64,000 nucleotides of DNA from Lolium rigidum (lineage: Eukaryota > Streptophyta > Magnoliopsida > Poales > Poaceae): positions 349,847,696 through 349,911,695 of the forward strand of contig NC_061513.1 in NCBI RefSeq assembly GCF_022539505.1, given 5' to 3'. The notes under the pieces are model-generated. The model did not search any database, had not been told where the DNA came from, and saw nothing but the letters and a program-made list of their open reading frames with translations. How positions within the stretch are numbered: position 1 is the first letter of the stretch; each line of letters starts with the position of its first letter. The translations under genes and the position numbers were made by a program. Below, in pieces: positions 1-10,525 of this stretch.

Positions 1-910
1 ACCATCACCACCGACGCCTCTCCATCGACCAGCCATGTTTCCCCCATCCATGTGTGAGTAATTCCCCCGCTCGTAGGCCGAAGGGGATGGTAGGGATTGG
101 ATGAGATTGGTCATGTAATAGCATAAGATTGTTAGAGGCATAGTGCCTAGTGTCCGTAATTGGTACTTTGATGATATTGTTGCAACTTGCTATGCTTAAT
201 GCTTGTCACTAAGGCCCGAGTGCCATGATCTCAGATCTGAACATGTTATTGTTTCATCATGATATTCATTGTTTTATGATCTTACACGCAAGTTGTATAC
301 ACATGTCGCTGTCCGGAACCAATGGCCCCGAAGTGACAAGAATTCGGGACAACCGGAGGGGATGGTAGTGATGTGAGGATCACATGTGTTCACGGAGTGT
401 TAATGCTTTGCTCCGGTACTCTATTAAAAGGAGTACCTTAATATCCAGTAGATTCCCTAGAGGCCCGGCTGCCACCGGCTGGTAGGACAAAAGATGTTGT
501 GCAAGTTTCTCATTGCGAGCATGTACGACTATAATTGGAACACATTCCTATTGATTGCTTTGTACTTGGACACCGTTTTATTATTATCTGCAAATGCCCT
601 GCTATGATTGTTACATGAGTTTCTCTCATCCATGCAACGCCCGTTCATCCGTCCCCGTGCCTACAGTATTTTAATCCTGTCTGTTTACTAAAATCACTAC
701 TGCTGTCTTTGTTACTTCTGCATTGTTATTTCACTATCTGCTATCGCTATAAACTCGTTACTACTGATAAACTCTTGCGAGCTAGTCTATTTCCAGGTGC
801 AGCTGAATTGACAACTCCGCTGTTAAGGCTTTCAAGTATTCTTTGTCTCCCCTTGTGTCGAATCAATAAATTGGGTTTTACTTCCCTCGAAGACTGTTGC
901 GATCCCCTAT
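1..910 (+). mobile_element. Athila-like Gypsy LTR, left part (plus orientation), cut by a nested element
   Basis: This stretch is the reverse complement of most of the LTR at 10526-11925. The shared text includes the Gypsy-type inner end, a CTTGCGAGC block and the ACTCACACATGGATGGGGG region. The LTR continues after the nested element at 6211-6230 and ends in GTGGGTCATCA. Its outer end lies left of the window. Because it reads toward the other LTR, it cannot be the 3' LTR of the minus-strand element at 6231-11925. It is a solo LTR or the 3' LTR of a second copy that inserted into that element. Confidence 0.85.
906..910. repeat. Target site duplication CCTAT, left copy
   Basis: CCTAT immediately precedes the TG of the nested LTR at 911 and recurs at 6211-6215 right after its CA end. 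The uninterrupted sequence can be read in the other LTR copy (near 10540-10550), which confirms a 5-bp duplication. Confidence 0.93.
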
Positions 911-2731
911 TGTCACGCCCCAAGCCACGACCTAGGAGAATGACAGCCGCCGTATGCTTATGATTTGAAGGAACCATAAGCATACAAGGCTAAATAGTGA
1001 AATATCATTGACAAATGCCAAGCAAGGTCTCCACTTTATTCATTATCAAATATTACAAGTACAACTTATTTATTACAACACTAGTGATATTTTCTTTTAT
1101 TAATATCCCGCTCCACTTATACGCTATATGCCGTCATATGGATTTTCAGCCGTCGCCACTTGATCCTAAAATTGATCTGCGCATACCAGATGAAAACAAA
1201 AGATTGTGAGTATGTTAAACATACTCAACAAGAATATACATGTTTTACAGTCCATTATATCCTCATAGCTCAGCAGGGTGCGATATGCACTCATAGCGAT
1301 TGAACGCCCTTTGGCATAAACCAAGCAACACCAATATCCATATCATCCTTAATATATATATATCAAATAAAACTCAAGTTTTAGTTAAGCCCTATCAGCA
1401 AATCAATTGCCATAATCCCACCTCGTGATAGTATCGATCTCTGAGAATCACGTCGCCGAGTCCCCTACTTGTGTGGGCCTTCCCATCCGGGCCTACCATC
1501 CCACACCTTTCAGGTATCGACCGTCTCAGGCTGGATACACCACACTTTCCATGATTATGACCAACCAATTTGTTGATATATAATACCGTATTTTATCTTG
1601 CTTGACCAATATACAACAATTAACATATGCTGAAAATGCAAAGGAAATAGCTCTACCGATATAGAGATATAGCAAACAATACACATATAGGCATCGCAAC
1701 CAAATAAATCGATCAAGGGAATACAAAGCACACAAGAAGATTCTGGTATACGCAGCTTGCAGTCTCCTCGTTGATTAGACTTGTGCCGCTCCTGGACCTA
1801 GTCATATTACAAGTCTATAAGTTTTGGTAAATATACCACACTTCTCCTTAAGTACACGTATGGTTCACGTAAGAGCTAGTCATCCTGATGTTTATTTCAG
1901 TTCTTTGTCACTGTTCATGTTCCAAGTATATACATGCATAGCCTGTCCAATTTATTTTATCAGATCATGTATCTTAAATCCCAGTAATTAAATTCAGAGG
2001 ACAGGCTTAGTAGTGTTAACCCTTAATCCAGTATACAGGTGAAAATATTATTTAGCTAGTTTGGTCCGAACCAGTGGGAAGCAGGTGAACATTTGTATTC
2101 GTGCTTTTGTATAGAAAGATGACTCGATGGATCATTTAGCTTGGATGGAGGAATTTACTAAGAGATCAGCTTGGACTTGAATAACCGCTTACCTCTGATC
2201 ACCCTCTCTGGGACACCTTAAAATATTTCCACGCAGCTTCCTTTTTCTATCTTCTAAGAACGAAAATTGCTGTCTAATCCCAAGAGCAGAAGCAGAGTTT
2301 TCCCTATGGATGAAACCGAAAGAAATGGAGAGAGGCTAGCTTGATGGGGAGATGGCAGAGAGGCTCCAACAGGAGGTGTATTTATAGTGCACTTCTACAC
2401 TGTTGGAACTTGGGAGCAGATACAGATCAGCCGAGGGAAGCTTGGCCCCTAAGGGATTAAAGATAAGAACGGAAGAAGGATAGCTTGGGCAGTGCACTTC
2501 TCCGGATAGGAATAGTAGATATTTTGGTTCAAGCAATAGACAACTAACGACTGAGGCGGTAGTAAAATATCTGGGAATCTTACCTAGAGGTCCCTGTTAT
2601 TATGTTATTTTGGTTCTTTCATTTTCATCCGGCACTGCAAATTACTTCAAAAACACTTATTGTTTTATTTGAAATTCATAATTGTTACTCGAGTGGCGAA
2701 ACTTAAACAAGCAAAACTTTGGGTCATAACA
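911..2731 (-). repeat. 3' LTR of the Del-like element
   Basis: 1821 bp, TG...CA on the minus strand. It is nearly identical to 4386-6210. It lacks a CTTG-type 4-bp insertion present near 5229 of the other LTR. Confidence 0.93.
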
Positions 2732-2743
2732 TTCCTCCCTTCT
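2732..2743 (-). other. Polypurine tract of the Del-like element
   Basis: On the minus strand AGAAGGGAGGAA directly abuts the TG start of the 3' LTR. This is the expected place and composition for the plus-strand primer. Confidence 0.85.
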
Positions 2744-2882
2744 TATAAAAATTTCGTCTCGAAATTTCAAATATAATATAGAGTAAGCTATGTTTTACAA
2801 TTGCACTATTACTAGCCTTGCTATATTGCTTGAGATATTTTTTTTCCGAGCCAAGAAAAGGACACATTATAATCGTGCAATC

Positions 2883-4076
2883 TTAGATGTTACCTGGTAT
2901 TTCCTTATCAGGCTCCTCTTTGTTAGTCTTGATTATATTATAGACTTGGGCATGATTTCTTCCAACATTTTTCTCTCCCTTATTTGTTTGTCCGTGAGGA
3001 ACCTTATTTGGCGCCGGAGCTTGACATGATGAATTATTTAGCAGACTGGGTCCAGTCAAATACAAAGGTTGTGCAGGCGCCGGTAATAATGCTGGTTTTG
3101 ATGGAGCGACTTGAGCTATAGGGATATTCAGCTTCAGAGATGGACACCGATTTTGAGTGTGTCCGGCCTGTCCACACTTGTAGCATCTTCCCCAACGGTA
3201 TGGACAAAAATGAGGAGGGTGATCTCCATTGCAAATAGGACATGGTATTTCGCGGGCATTAGAAACTTGACCCGTAGACATTGAAAACCTCACTTCTTCT
3301 TGAAAGTCCTCCTCATGTTGATGCATATTGAATTTGGGCTTCTTTGATTTTTGTTGCACCTCCTCCACTTCGTCATGGTAACCTTTTTCTAAGAGTTGAG
3401 CTTTGTTCACAACCTCCCTGAAAGAGTTCAACTCAAAGGCTTCGACACGTCGTTTAAGAGGTTGGCACAATCCACTCTCAAACCGTCGGGCCTTTGAACT
3501 ATCAGTTTGAACAAAAGCAGGGGCAAATCGAGCAAGTCTAGAAAACTCAATTTCATAATCTGAAACTGACTTGTGCCCTTGTTTTAATTCAAGGAATTCC
3601 TTCTCTTTTATCCTTTTAACACTTTCTGGAAAATACTTTTGATAGAAAGCTTCCTTAAATAACTTCCATGTAATTTGAACATCTTGCTCGTAAGACTTCC
3701 TATGAGCATCCCACCACTCGAACGCACTAGACTGTAGCATGTACATTGCGAAGGAAACTCTCTCGTTGTCAGTACAACTCATTGCATCGAAGGCTTTTTC
3801 CATGGCAATAATCCAATCTTCAGCTTCCAAAGGATTAGATGTACCAAGAAATGTTGGAGGCCTTAACTTTTGAAAATCTCCAAGTCTATTACGTTTCCCA
3901 TCACTCCTCGCAATGTGTTCTACTATTTGTATTTGCCTTTGTTGGGTTATTTCTTGCTTTTCAATAATATCAGCAAGTAAATGGGTCAGATGGTCTTGTC
4001 CATCTACATTACGGACCACGTCCCCAGAGTAGCTATTGCTAGTACCATTCACATTGTTCATGTTCCCACCATCCAT
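2883..4076 (-). CDS. Gag polyprotein of the Del-like Gypsy element (gag only)
   Basis: 397-aa intact reading frame between the two LTRs. Structural protein that packages element RNA into virus-like particles in the cytoplasm. Seen: a retrotransposon gag core around residues 85-215 with W-rich motifs (SSAFEWWDAHRKS, FYQKYFPES, ELKQGHKSVSDYEIEFSRLARFAP) and a CCHC zinc knuckle CYKCGQAGHTQNRC near residues 295-308. A second Cys/His cluster (CPICNGDHPPHFC) lies just before the knuckle. The frame ends at IPGNI, matching where Del/Tekay polyproteins pass from gag to protease. It therefore terminates at the gag/protease border rather than running into pol. The start Met at 4076 lies about 290 bp after the PBS. 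Being intact with young LTRs, it may still supply gag. Mobilisation would need pol in trans. Confidence 0.9.
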   Translation of the reverse strand: MDGGNMNNVNGTSNSYSGDVVRNVDGQDHLTHLLADIIEKQEITQQRQIQIVEHIARSDGKRNRLGDFQKLRPPTFLGTSNPLEAEDWIIAMEKAFDAMSCTDNERVSFAMYMLQSSAFEWWDAHRKSYEQDVQITWKLFKEAFYQKYFPESVKRIKEKEFLELKQGHKSVSDYEIEFSRLARFAPAFVQTDSSKARRFESGLCQPLKRRVEAFELNSFREVVNKAQLLEKGYHDEVEEVQQKSKKPKFNMHQHEEDFQEEVRFSMSTGQVSNAREIPCPICNGDHPPHFCPYRWGRCYKCGQAGHTQNRCPSLKLNIPIAQVAPSKPALLPAPAQPLYLTGPSLLNNSSCQAPAPNKVPHGQTNKGEKNVGRNHAQVYNIIKTNKEEPDKEIPGNI

Positions 4077-4366
4077 CTACCATAAACAAATTATTAATAA
4101 TTAAGTTAAATTCCTAATCATCAACAATACAATCAGTTCATGATATTTAGAAGACAAGCTAATCAGGAAAGCAAAACATGAGTCGATGTTGTCAAAATGC
4201 AAATAGATACTATTCAGTTATTCTACCTTTATTTTGCATGCAACTAGCGCTGGATATCTCGGATAGTAAAAACATTTGTGCTCTCTTACTCCTAACATTA
4301 TGTCAAATGATTATTACCTACCTTATTATTTTCCATTTTAATTTTAGATATTATGTGGAAACCTTG

Positions 4367-4378
4367 GCTCTGATACCA
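4367..4378 (-). other. Primer-binding site (initiator Met-tRNA) of the Del-like element
   Basis: On the minus strand TGGTATCAGAGC follows the 5' LTR end after a few bases. This is the usual complement of the tRNA-iMet 3' end. It fixes the element's orientation as minus. Confidence 0.93.
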
Positions 4379-4385
4379 CTTTAAC

Positions 4386-6210
4386 TGTCACGCCCCAAGC
4401 CACGACCTAGGAGAATGACAGCCGCCGTATGCTTATGACTTGAAGGAACCATAAGCATACAAGGCTAAATAGTGAAATATCATTGACAAATGCCAAGCAA
4501 GGTCTCCACTTTATTCATTATCAAATATTACAAGTACAACTTATTTATTACAACACTAGTGATATTTTCTTTTATTAATATCCCGCTCCACTTATACGCT
4601 ATATGCCGTCATATGGATTTTCAGCCGTCGCCACTTGATCCTAAAATTGATCTGCGCATACTAGATGAAAACAAAAGATTGTGAGTATGTTAAACATACT
4701 CAACAAGAATATACATGTTTTACAGTCCATTATATCCTCATAGCTCAGCAGGGTGCGATATGCACTCATAGCGATTGAACGCCCTTTGGCATAAACCAAG
4801 CAACACCAATATCCATATCATCCTTAATATATATATATCAAATAAAACTCAAGTTTTAGTTAAGCCCTATCAGCAAATCAATTGCCATAATCCCACCTCG
4901 TGATAGTATCGATCTCTGAGAATCACGTCGCCGAGTCCCCTACTTGTGTGGGCCTTCCCATCCGGGCCTACCATCCCACACCTTTCAGGTATCGACCGTC
5001 TCAGGCTGGATACACCACACTTTCCATGATTATGACCAACCAATTTGTTGATATATAATACCGTATTTTATCTTGCTTGACCAATATACAACAATTAACA
5101 TATGCTGAAAATGCAAAGGAAATAGCTCTACCGATATAGAGATATAGCAAACAATACACATATAGGCATCGCAACCAAATAAATCGATCAAGGGAATACA
5201 AAGCACACAAGAAGATTCTGGTATACGCAGCTTGCCTTGAGTCTCCTCGTTGATTAGACTTGTGCCGCTCCTGGACCTAGTCATATTACAAGTCTATAAG
5301 TTTTGGTAAATATACCACACTTCTCCTTAAGTACACGTATGGTTCACGTAAGAGCTAGTCATCCTGATGTTTATTTCAGTTCTTTGTCACTGTTCATGTT
5401 CCAAGTATATACATGCATAGCCTGTCCAATTTATTTTATCAGATCATGTATCTTAAATCCCAGTAATTAAATTCAGAGGACAGGCTTAGTAGTGTTAACC
5501 CTTAATCCAGTATATAGGTGAAAATATTATTTAGCTAGTTTGGTCCGAACTAGTGGGAAGCAGGTGAACATTTGTATTCGTGCTTTTGTATAGAAAGATG
5601 ACTCGATGGATCATTTAGCTTGGATGGAGGAATTTACTAAGAGATCAGCTTGGACTTGAATAACCGCTTACCTCTGATCACCCTCTCTGGGACACCTTAA
5701 AATATTTCCACGCAGCTTCCTTTTTCTATCTTCTAAGAACGAAAATTGCTGTCTAATCCCAAGAGCAGAAGCAGAGTTTTCCCTATGGATGAAACCGAAA
5801 GAAATGGAGAGAGGCTAGCTTGATGGGGAGATGGCAGAGAGGCTCCAACAGGAGGTGTATTTATAGTGCACTTCTACACTGTTGGAACTTGGGAGCAGAT
5901 ACAGATCAGCCGAGGGAAGCTTGGCCCCTAAGGGATTAAAGATAAGAACGGAAGAAGGATAGCTTGGGCAGTGCACTTCTCCGGATAGGAATAGTAGATA
6001 TTTTGGTTCAAGCAATAGACAACTAACGACTGAGGCGGTAGTAAAATATCTGGGAATCTTACCTAGAGGTCCCTGTTATTATGTTATTTTGGTTCTTTCA
6101 TTTTCATCCGGCACTGCAAATTACTTCAAAAACACTTATTGTTTTATTTGAAATTCATAATTGTTACTCGAGTGGCGAAACTTAAACAAGCAAAACTTTG
6201 GGTCATAACA
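4386..6210 (-). repeat. 5' LTR of the Del-like element
   Basis: 1825 bp. The right-hand LTR is the 5' LTR because the primer-binding site lies just inside it. It is followed by TSD CCTAT at 6211-6215. Confidence 0.93.
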
Positions 6211-6230
6211 CCTATACTTGTGGGTCATCA
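6211..6230 (+). mobile_element. Inner end of the left Athila-like LTR after the nested insertion
   Basis: CCTAT plus ACTTGTGGGTCATCA completes the LTR interrupted at 910. The terminal CA is at 6230. The next bases (CACAT) would be the start of its target duplication. The other copy is outside the window. Confidence 0.85.
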
Positions 6231-6989
6231 CACATCAGTAGGATCAAGAGGAAATTCTAGATGTGCTAAAATGCGCGATGCAATAATTCCTCCAAAAATA
6301 GGCCCCTTGCTAGACAAGCGGCGAGTAATAAGAGCACCAAGATGATAAGGTGTCTCTCCAGTGAGTGCAGCAATTAAGAAAGCAAGATGATAGCTAGAAA
6401 TATTGCTAGTGTTCTCCCTACCAAGAATGCTAGTAGCAAGGTAATAAGCAAAATACTTAATGGCGGGGAGTTGGATGTTTCTTATCTTGCCACGCTGAAT
6501 GGTGCGGCAATCATCGTTGGTGATCTCTCCGTAGAGCTCAAGCAAAACCCTCGGATTGTCCTCGATCCTCTTTGCGGTACCTACAGGGGCAATACCCAAT
6601 GCAGCACAAAAATCTTTTAACTTCATAGTAATGGCTTTACCATAGATCTTGAATGCAACCGTCGGGTGGTAATGCTTGGTGTTGAACTTGAAGCTCTCCA
6701 CAAAGATTTTAGTGAGCATATAGTATTGCTCTCTTTCATCTTCCATATAGGTGGTTAAACCCGCCTTACCAACGAGGGTCAAGAAATCATCCATCAACCC
6801 TGCATTACTCAAAAAGTAATAACATGGGAAAGATGAAGCGTTAGGGACTCCATCGTCCTCTTCGGGATCGAAGCTTGGCGCGATGATATCCTCATTATAG
6901 GATTGCCTGAATCGAGTGGTGGTCCTAGAGGGCCTTCCAGTGCTTGTACTCTCTCTCTCAAACACTTCTCCAAAGTTATAATTATCCAT
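6231..6989 (-). pseudogene. Athila ORF-1-type third ORF, C-terminus cut by LTR insertion
   Basis: On the minus strand an ORF starting MDNYNFGEVFERES runs about 252 codons and ends DPTDV. Its stop codon TGA is the first bases of the inserted LTR (TGATGACCC), so the C-terminus is artificially truncated. Motifs such as KIYGKAITMKLKDFC, IQLPAIKYFAYYLA, SILGRENTSNISSYHL and APVGTAKRIEDNPR resemble the Athila ORF-1 family (Arabidopsis retrotransposon ORF-1, PF03078 by recall). Its function is unknown. I chose the Met at 6989 rather than 7019 because AATTTTTC/AG acceptor-like sequence sits between them (CAG at 6999-7001 on the minus strand), suggesting a spliced 5' leader. Confidence 0.65.
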
Positions 6990-7779
6990 CTCCCTTTTCT
7001 GAAATTTTTCAACAATCATTATAAAATTTGATTTGGTGACATATAATTGAAGGAAACTACTATAGGAACTTGCTAGAGTATTAATCGTGCATCAAAACTA
7101 GTTTTTACATCATAGAACAAGCATGCAAGCTCACTAAACATGTTACCTACAGCAGCAAAATATTCAAAATATACTTAACCAAACAAAATTCTACTTGGAT
7201 GATCGGAGGAGTCACATACCAAGGAGCAAATGTGCCAAATTTTAGCAAGAAATCTGGGCTGAGCAAAGAGATCGAGAAATCTGGAGTTCTTGAGCAGAAA
7301 CGCGAGTGAGAGGAAGCTGGTGTCGATTTTTTCGGGAGAGAGAAGAGAGTGGGAGGTAGAGATGGAAAAGTGGGGCAAAGGGGGGCCCACACACCAGGGT
7401 GGCGCGCCCCCCTTGCTGGCCGCGCCAGCCAGGTGTGTGCCACCCTGGGGTGCCCCACTGGTCATCCCCAGGTGCTCCCAGGTACCTCTTCGAAAAATAG
7501 GACCAACGGTATAATTTTTGTGAATTTTTGAAAACTTTAAAAAAATGCACATTTCTGGGTATTAATTTTATTATTACTGGGCAGGAAAAGATTTTGAAAT
7601 CTCTATACAACTAAAAACTTTGCAAAACAAAAGTGCTACAGCAAGTAGAACAAGTGGAGGAAGAAAGAGATGTTGTTTAACTCCTCTATGCATATAAAAT
7701 GAATTTGTTAACAAGGTTGATCAAGTCTTGTCACCAAATAAATTTTACATAACATATGAAGAAATAAACCGCAAATCAA
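6990..7779 (-). other. Spacer with GC-rich palindrome, putative leader and intron before the third ORF
   Basis: No coding frame. On the minus strand the order is: AT-rich stretch, GC-rich imperfect palindrome at about 7387-7450 (19-base arms CACACACCAGGGTGGCGCG and its partner), pyrimidine-rich 5'UTR-like stretch, a donor-like CTTG/GTATGT at 7219, and an acceptor-like TTTCAG at 6999. A promoter plus spliced leader for the third ORF is inferred from position only. Confidence 0.4.
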
Positions 7780-9483
7780 TCATGTTACCTTGTATTGTAT
7801 TGATATGGATCCAATCATAAGAGTTTGATATTCTTCTTTAGGCTCATATATTGGACAATCAATAGTTCCAACTTTGATAGTTCTCACATTATAGATAGTA
7901 TTAACTCCACATGCTTTCTCAATCCTCTTGGGAAAATAAACGGTATGTTCCTTATCATCGACATTGAAAGTAACCTTTCCTTTATTGCAATCAATAACAG
8001 CCCCTGCGGTGTTGAGAAACGGTCTCCCAAGAATAATAGACATATTATCATCTTCAGGCATTTCCAACACAACAAAATCAGTTAATATCAAGCAGTTAGT
8101 AGTAACTTGAACAGGAACATCCTCGCATATACCAACAGGAACAGCAGTAGATTTATCATCCATTTGCAAAGATATATCAGTAGGTATCAACTTATCTAAA
8201 TAAAGTCTTTTGTAAAGAGAAAAAGGCATAACACTAACACCCGCTCCCAAATCACATAGAGCAGTTCTAACATAATTATTTGTAATAGAACAAGGAATGG
8301 TCGGTATACCTGGGTCGCCCAACTTCTTTGGAACTTTGCCATTGAAAGAGTAATTAGCAAGCATAGTGGAAATCTCCTCATTGGGAATTTTCCTTTTGTT
8401 AGTGACAATATCTTTCATATACTTTGAATAAGGAGGCAATTTAATAGCATCAGTCAAAGGGATTTGCAAGAATAAAGGTTTCATCCAATCGCAAAATTTA
8501 TTATAGTGTTCTTCTTCCTTTGATTTTAGTTTCTTAGCAGGAAAAGGCATTTGCTTTTCAACCCACAGTTCTCTTTCATTACCATGTTTCTTAGCAATAA
8601 AATCTTCTTTAGTATACTTTTTATTTTTAGCATGCTTTTCAGATTCATCTTCAACCTCTTCTTTATCGGAAGCATCATTCTTATCATTATCTTTATCATG
8701 TTCATTACCACTTTCAGTTTCAGCATCAGAAATAGAAATACTATTAGGATGATTAACAGGTTCAGAGGATTCTACAACATTTTTATGTTTCTTCTTCTTT
8801 TTATTTGAAGGTGCACTAATTTCTTTAGTTCGTTGAGAATCTTGTTCAACTCTTTTGGAATGCCCTTCAGGATATAGAGGATCCTGGGTAGAAACACCGC
8901 CTCTAGTTGTTACTTCATAAGCATGTTTTTCTTTAGAATTATTTTTTAGCAAGTCATTTTGCACTTTAGTGAGTTGATCAATTTGAGTTTGAATCATATG
9001 AAAATGTTTAACAATCATCTTAACATCATTGGAGATTCTCTCCACAATATCATGCAATTCACTAATAGCTCGAGAATTTTCCATTAAATGATTCTCTACT
9101 GTCATATTAAAATTTTCTTGCTTAACAATATAATTATCAAACTCATCTAAGCATTGAGCAGGAGGTTTTGAATACGGGATATCTTCCCTAGTAAAGCGTT
9201 GAAGGGAGTTTACCTCAATCATGGATGAAGGGGGAATTGTCTCACATAAATCTTCTATGGGCGGTAAGTTTTTCACATCTTCAGATTTAATACCTTTCTC
9301 CTTAAGAGACTTCTTGGCTTCCCTCATATCTTCATCATTTAATTTAATCAAACCCCTCTTCTTCAATATCGGCGTCGGGGCTGGCTCAGGTGTAGACCAA
9401 TCATCATGATTTCGGCCTATTTTAGCCAATAATTCTTCAGCTTCAGTGCGGAGTCCTTTTCCTGAAAACACAACCAGACACAA
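7780..9483 (-). pseudogene. Gag C-terminal region and retropepsin-like protease of the Athila-like element
   Basis: Open for 567 codons on the minus strand, but the upstream gag is joined only through a frameshift near 9450-9483, so I treat it as part of a broken gag-pro. N-terminal part: gag C-terminus with a charged, Asp/Glu/Lys-rich middle segment. C-terminal part: aspartic protease with active-site motif CDLGAGVSVMP (coding near 8228-8260) and the downstream signature ILGRPFLNTAGAVIDC (near 7990-8035). The protease would process the gag polyprotein. The frame ends at SIQYKVT with no reverse transcriptase following. I see no zinc knuckle. Confidence 0.78.
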
Positions 9484-10439
9484 CTATCCAAATATGCCCT
9501 AGACTCAATGGTTAGTCCACTATAAAATATATCAAGTAGATCATTCTTTTCCAGATCATGGTCAGGTCGAGCTCTGATAAGAGAGCAAAATCTTGCCCAA
9601 GCTTCAGGCAATTTCTCTCCATCTTCCTGGTCAAATCTATAAATTCTCTACAAAGCAATATATTGAGCACTAGCAGGAAAGTATTTTCGAAAGAAAACAT
9701 CACGCAAATCAGTTGGACTTTTAATAGAACCAGGAGGCAAATTATTATACCAAGTTTTAGCATCATCCTTTAATGAGAAAGGAAAAAATTTAGCAACAAA
9801 ATAAGTACGCATCTTGATATCATCAGAAAACAAGCTACTCAGAGTAGACAGCTCAATCATGTGTTCTACAGCACTTTCTTCTTCAGTACCACAAAAGGGT
9901 GTTTTCTCCACAATAGCTATATGAGATAGATCAAGAGAAAAATCATAATCTTTATCCTTAATGTTTATGGGAGATGTGGCAAATTTAGGATCAGGAGATA
10001 GCTTATATCTAACAGTATGTTGCGCGAGAATTTTTTTAATTTTTCTTGCATCAGTAATAGCATTGCATTTATCAATAAAATCATCATTAAGCTCCACATA
10101 ATCCTCATCAGGATCATCACTAGAATAATCAACAGATTCAGGTGAACTAATAAGTGTAGTAGCATTAGGAGTTTCAGTATTTTCAATTTGTCTAGATTTA
10201 GCAATTGTTGCATCTAGAAAAGATCCCAATGAACCACTATCATGAAGCACAGCAGAAACATTATCAATATTATAAGAGTTTTCAGATTCAGCAAAAGTAC
10301 CAGCAAGTGAAGCTTGCGGCGGTGAAACAAGTTGACTCATCACAGATGGTGAATCAAGAGCACCAGAGGTACTCAGAGTTGTACCTTTTCTTCTAGTGGA
10401 TGGTAATATGGCGACTTTAGGATCGCGAGATTTACCCAT
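9460..10439 (-). pseudogene. Gag N-terminal region of the Athila-like element, with nonsense and frameshift
   Basis: Starts MGKSRDPKVAILPSTRRKG at 10437-10439, just downstream of the PBS. The core gag motif reads FFPFSLKDDAKTWYNNLPPGSIKSP, then FFRKYFPASAQYIAL followed by an in-frame TAG at 9648-9650. The same frame resumes with KLPEAWARFCSLIRARPDHDLEKNDLLDIFYSGL down to about 9460, after which the reading continues in another frame in the next entry. Gag packages element RNA. This copy can no longer make the full product. Confidence 0.8.
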
Positions 10440-10497
10440 GATGGAGAATTTGCAGCAAACAATATCAATCCAAGTGAACTTCCAAATAAAGCTATGC

Positions 10498-10515
10498 TCC
10501 CCGGCAACGGTGCCA
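10498..10515 (-). other. Primer-binding site of the Athila-like element (tRNA-Asp type)
   Basis: On the minus strand TGGCACCGTTGCCGGGGA lies 10 bases inside the 5' LTR. It matches the Asp-tRNA type PBS common in Athila-like elements except for one base. Confidence 0.8.
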
Positions 10516-10525
10516 GAAATAGTCT

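Larger units (their letters stand above)
911..6210 (-). mobile_element. Non-autonomous Del/Tekay-like Gypsy LTR retrotransposon, 5.3 kb
   Basis: Two direct LTRs (911-2731 and 4386-6210) flank a 1.65-kb interior. On the minus strand each LTR starts TGTTATGACCC and ends GGGGCGTGACA. A TSD (CCTAT), a primer-binding site for initiator Met-tRNA and a polypurine tract are all present. The interior encodes only gag. Beyond the gag stop a short piece resembling the extreme end of a Del-type pol remains (AAATTTCG, GACGAAATTT), so protease to integrase appears to have been deleted. The LTRs differ by about four substitutions and one 4-bp indel by eye, so the insertion is young. Confidence 0.93.
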
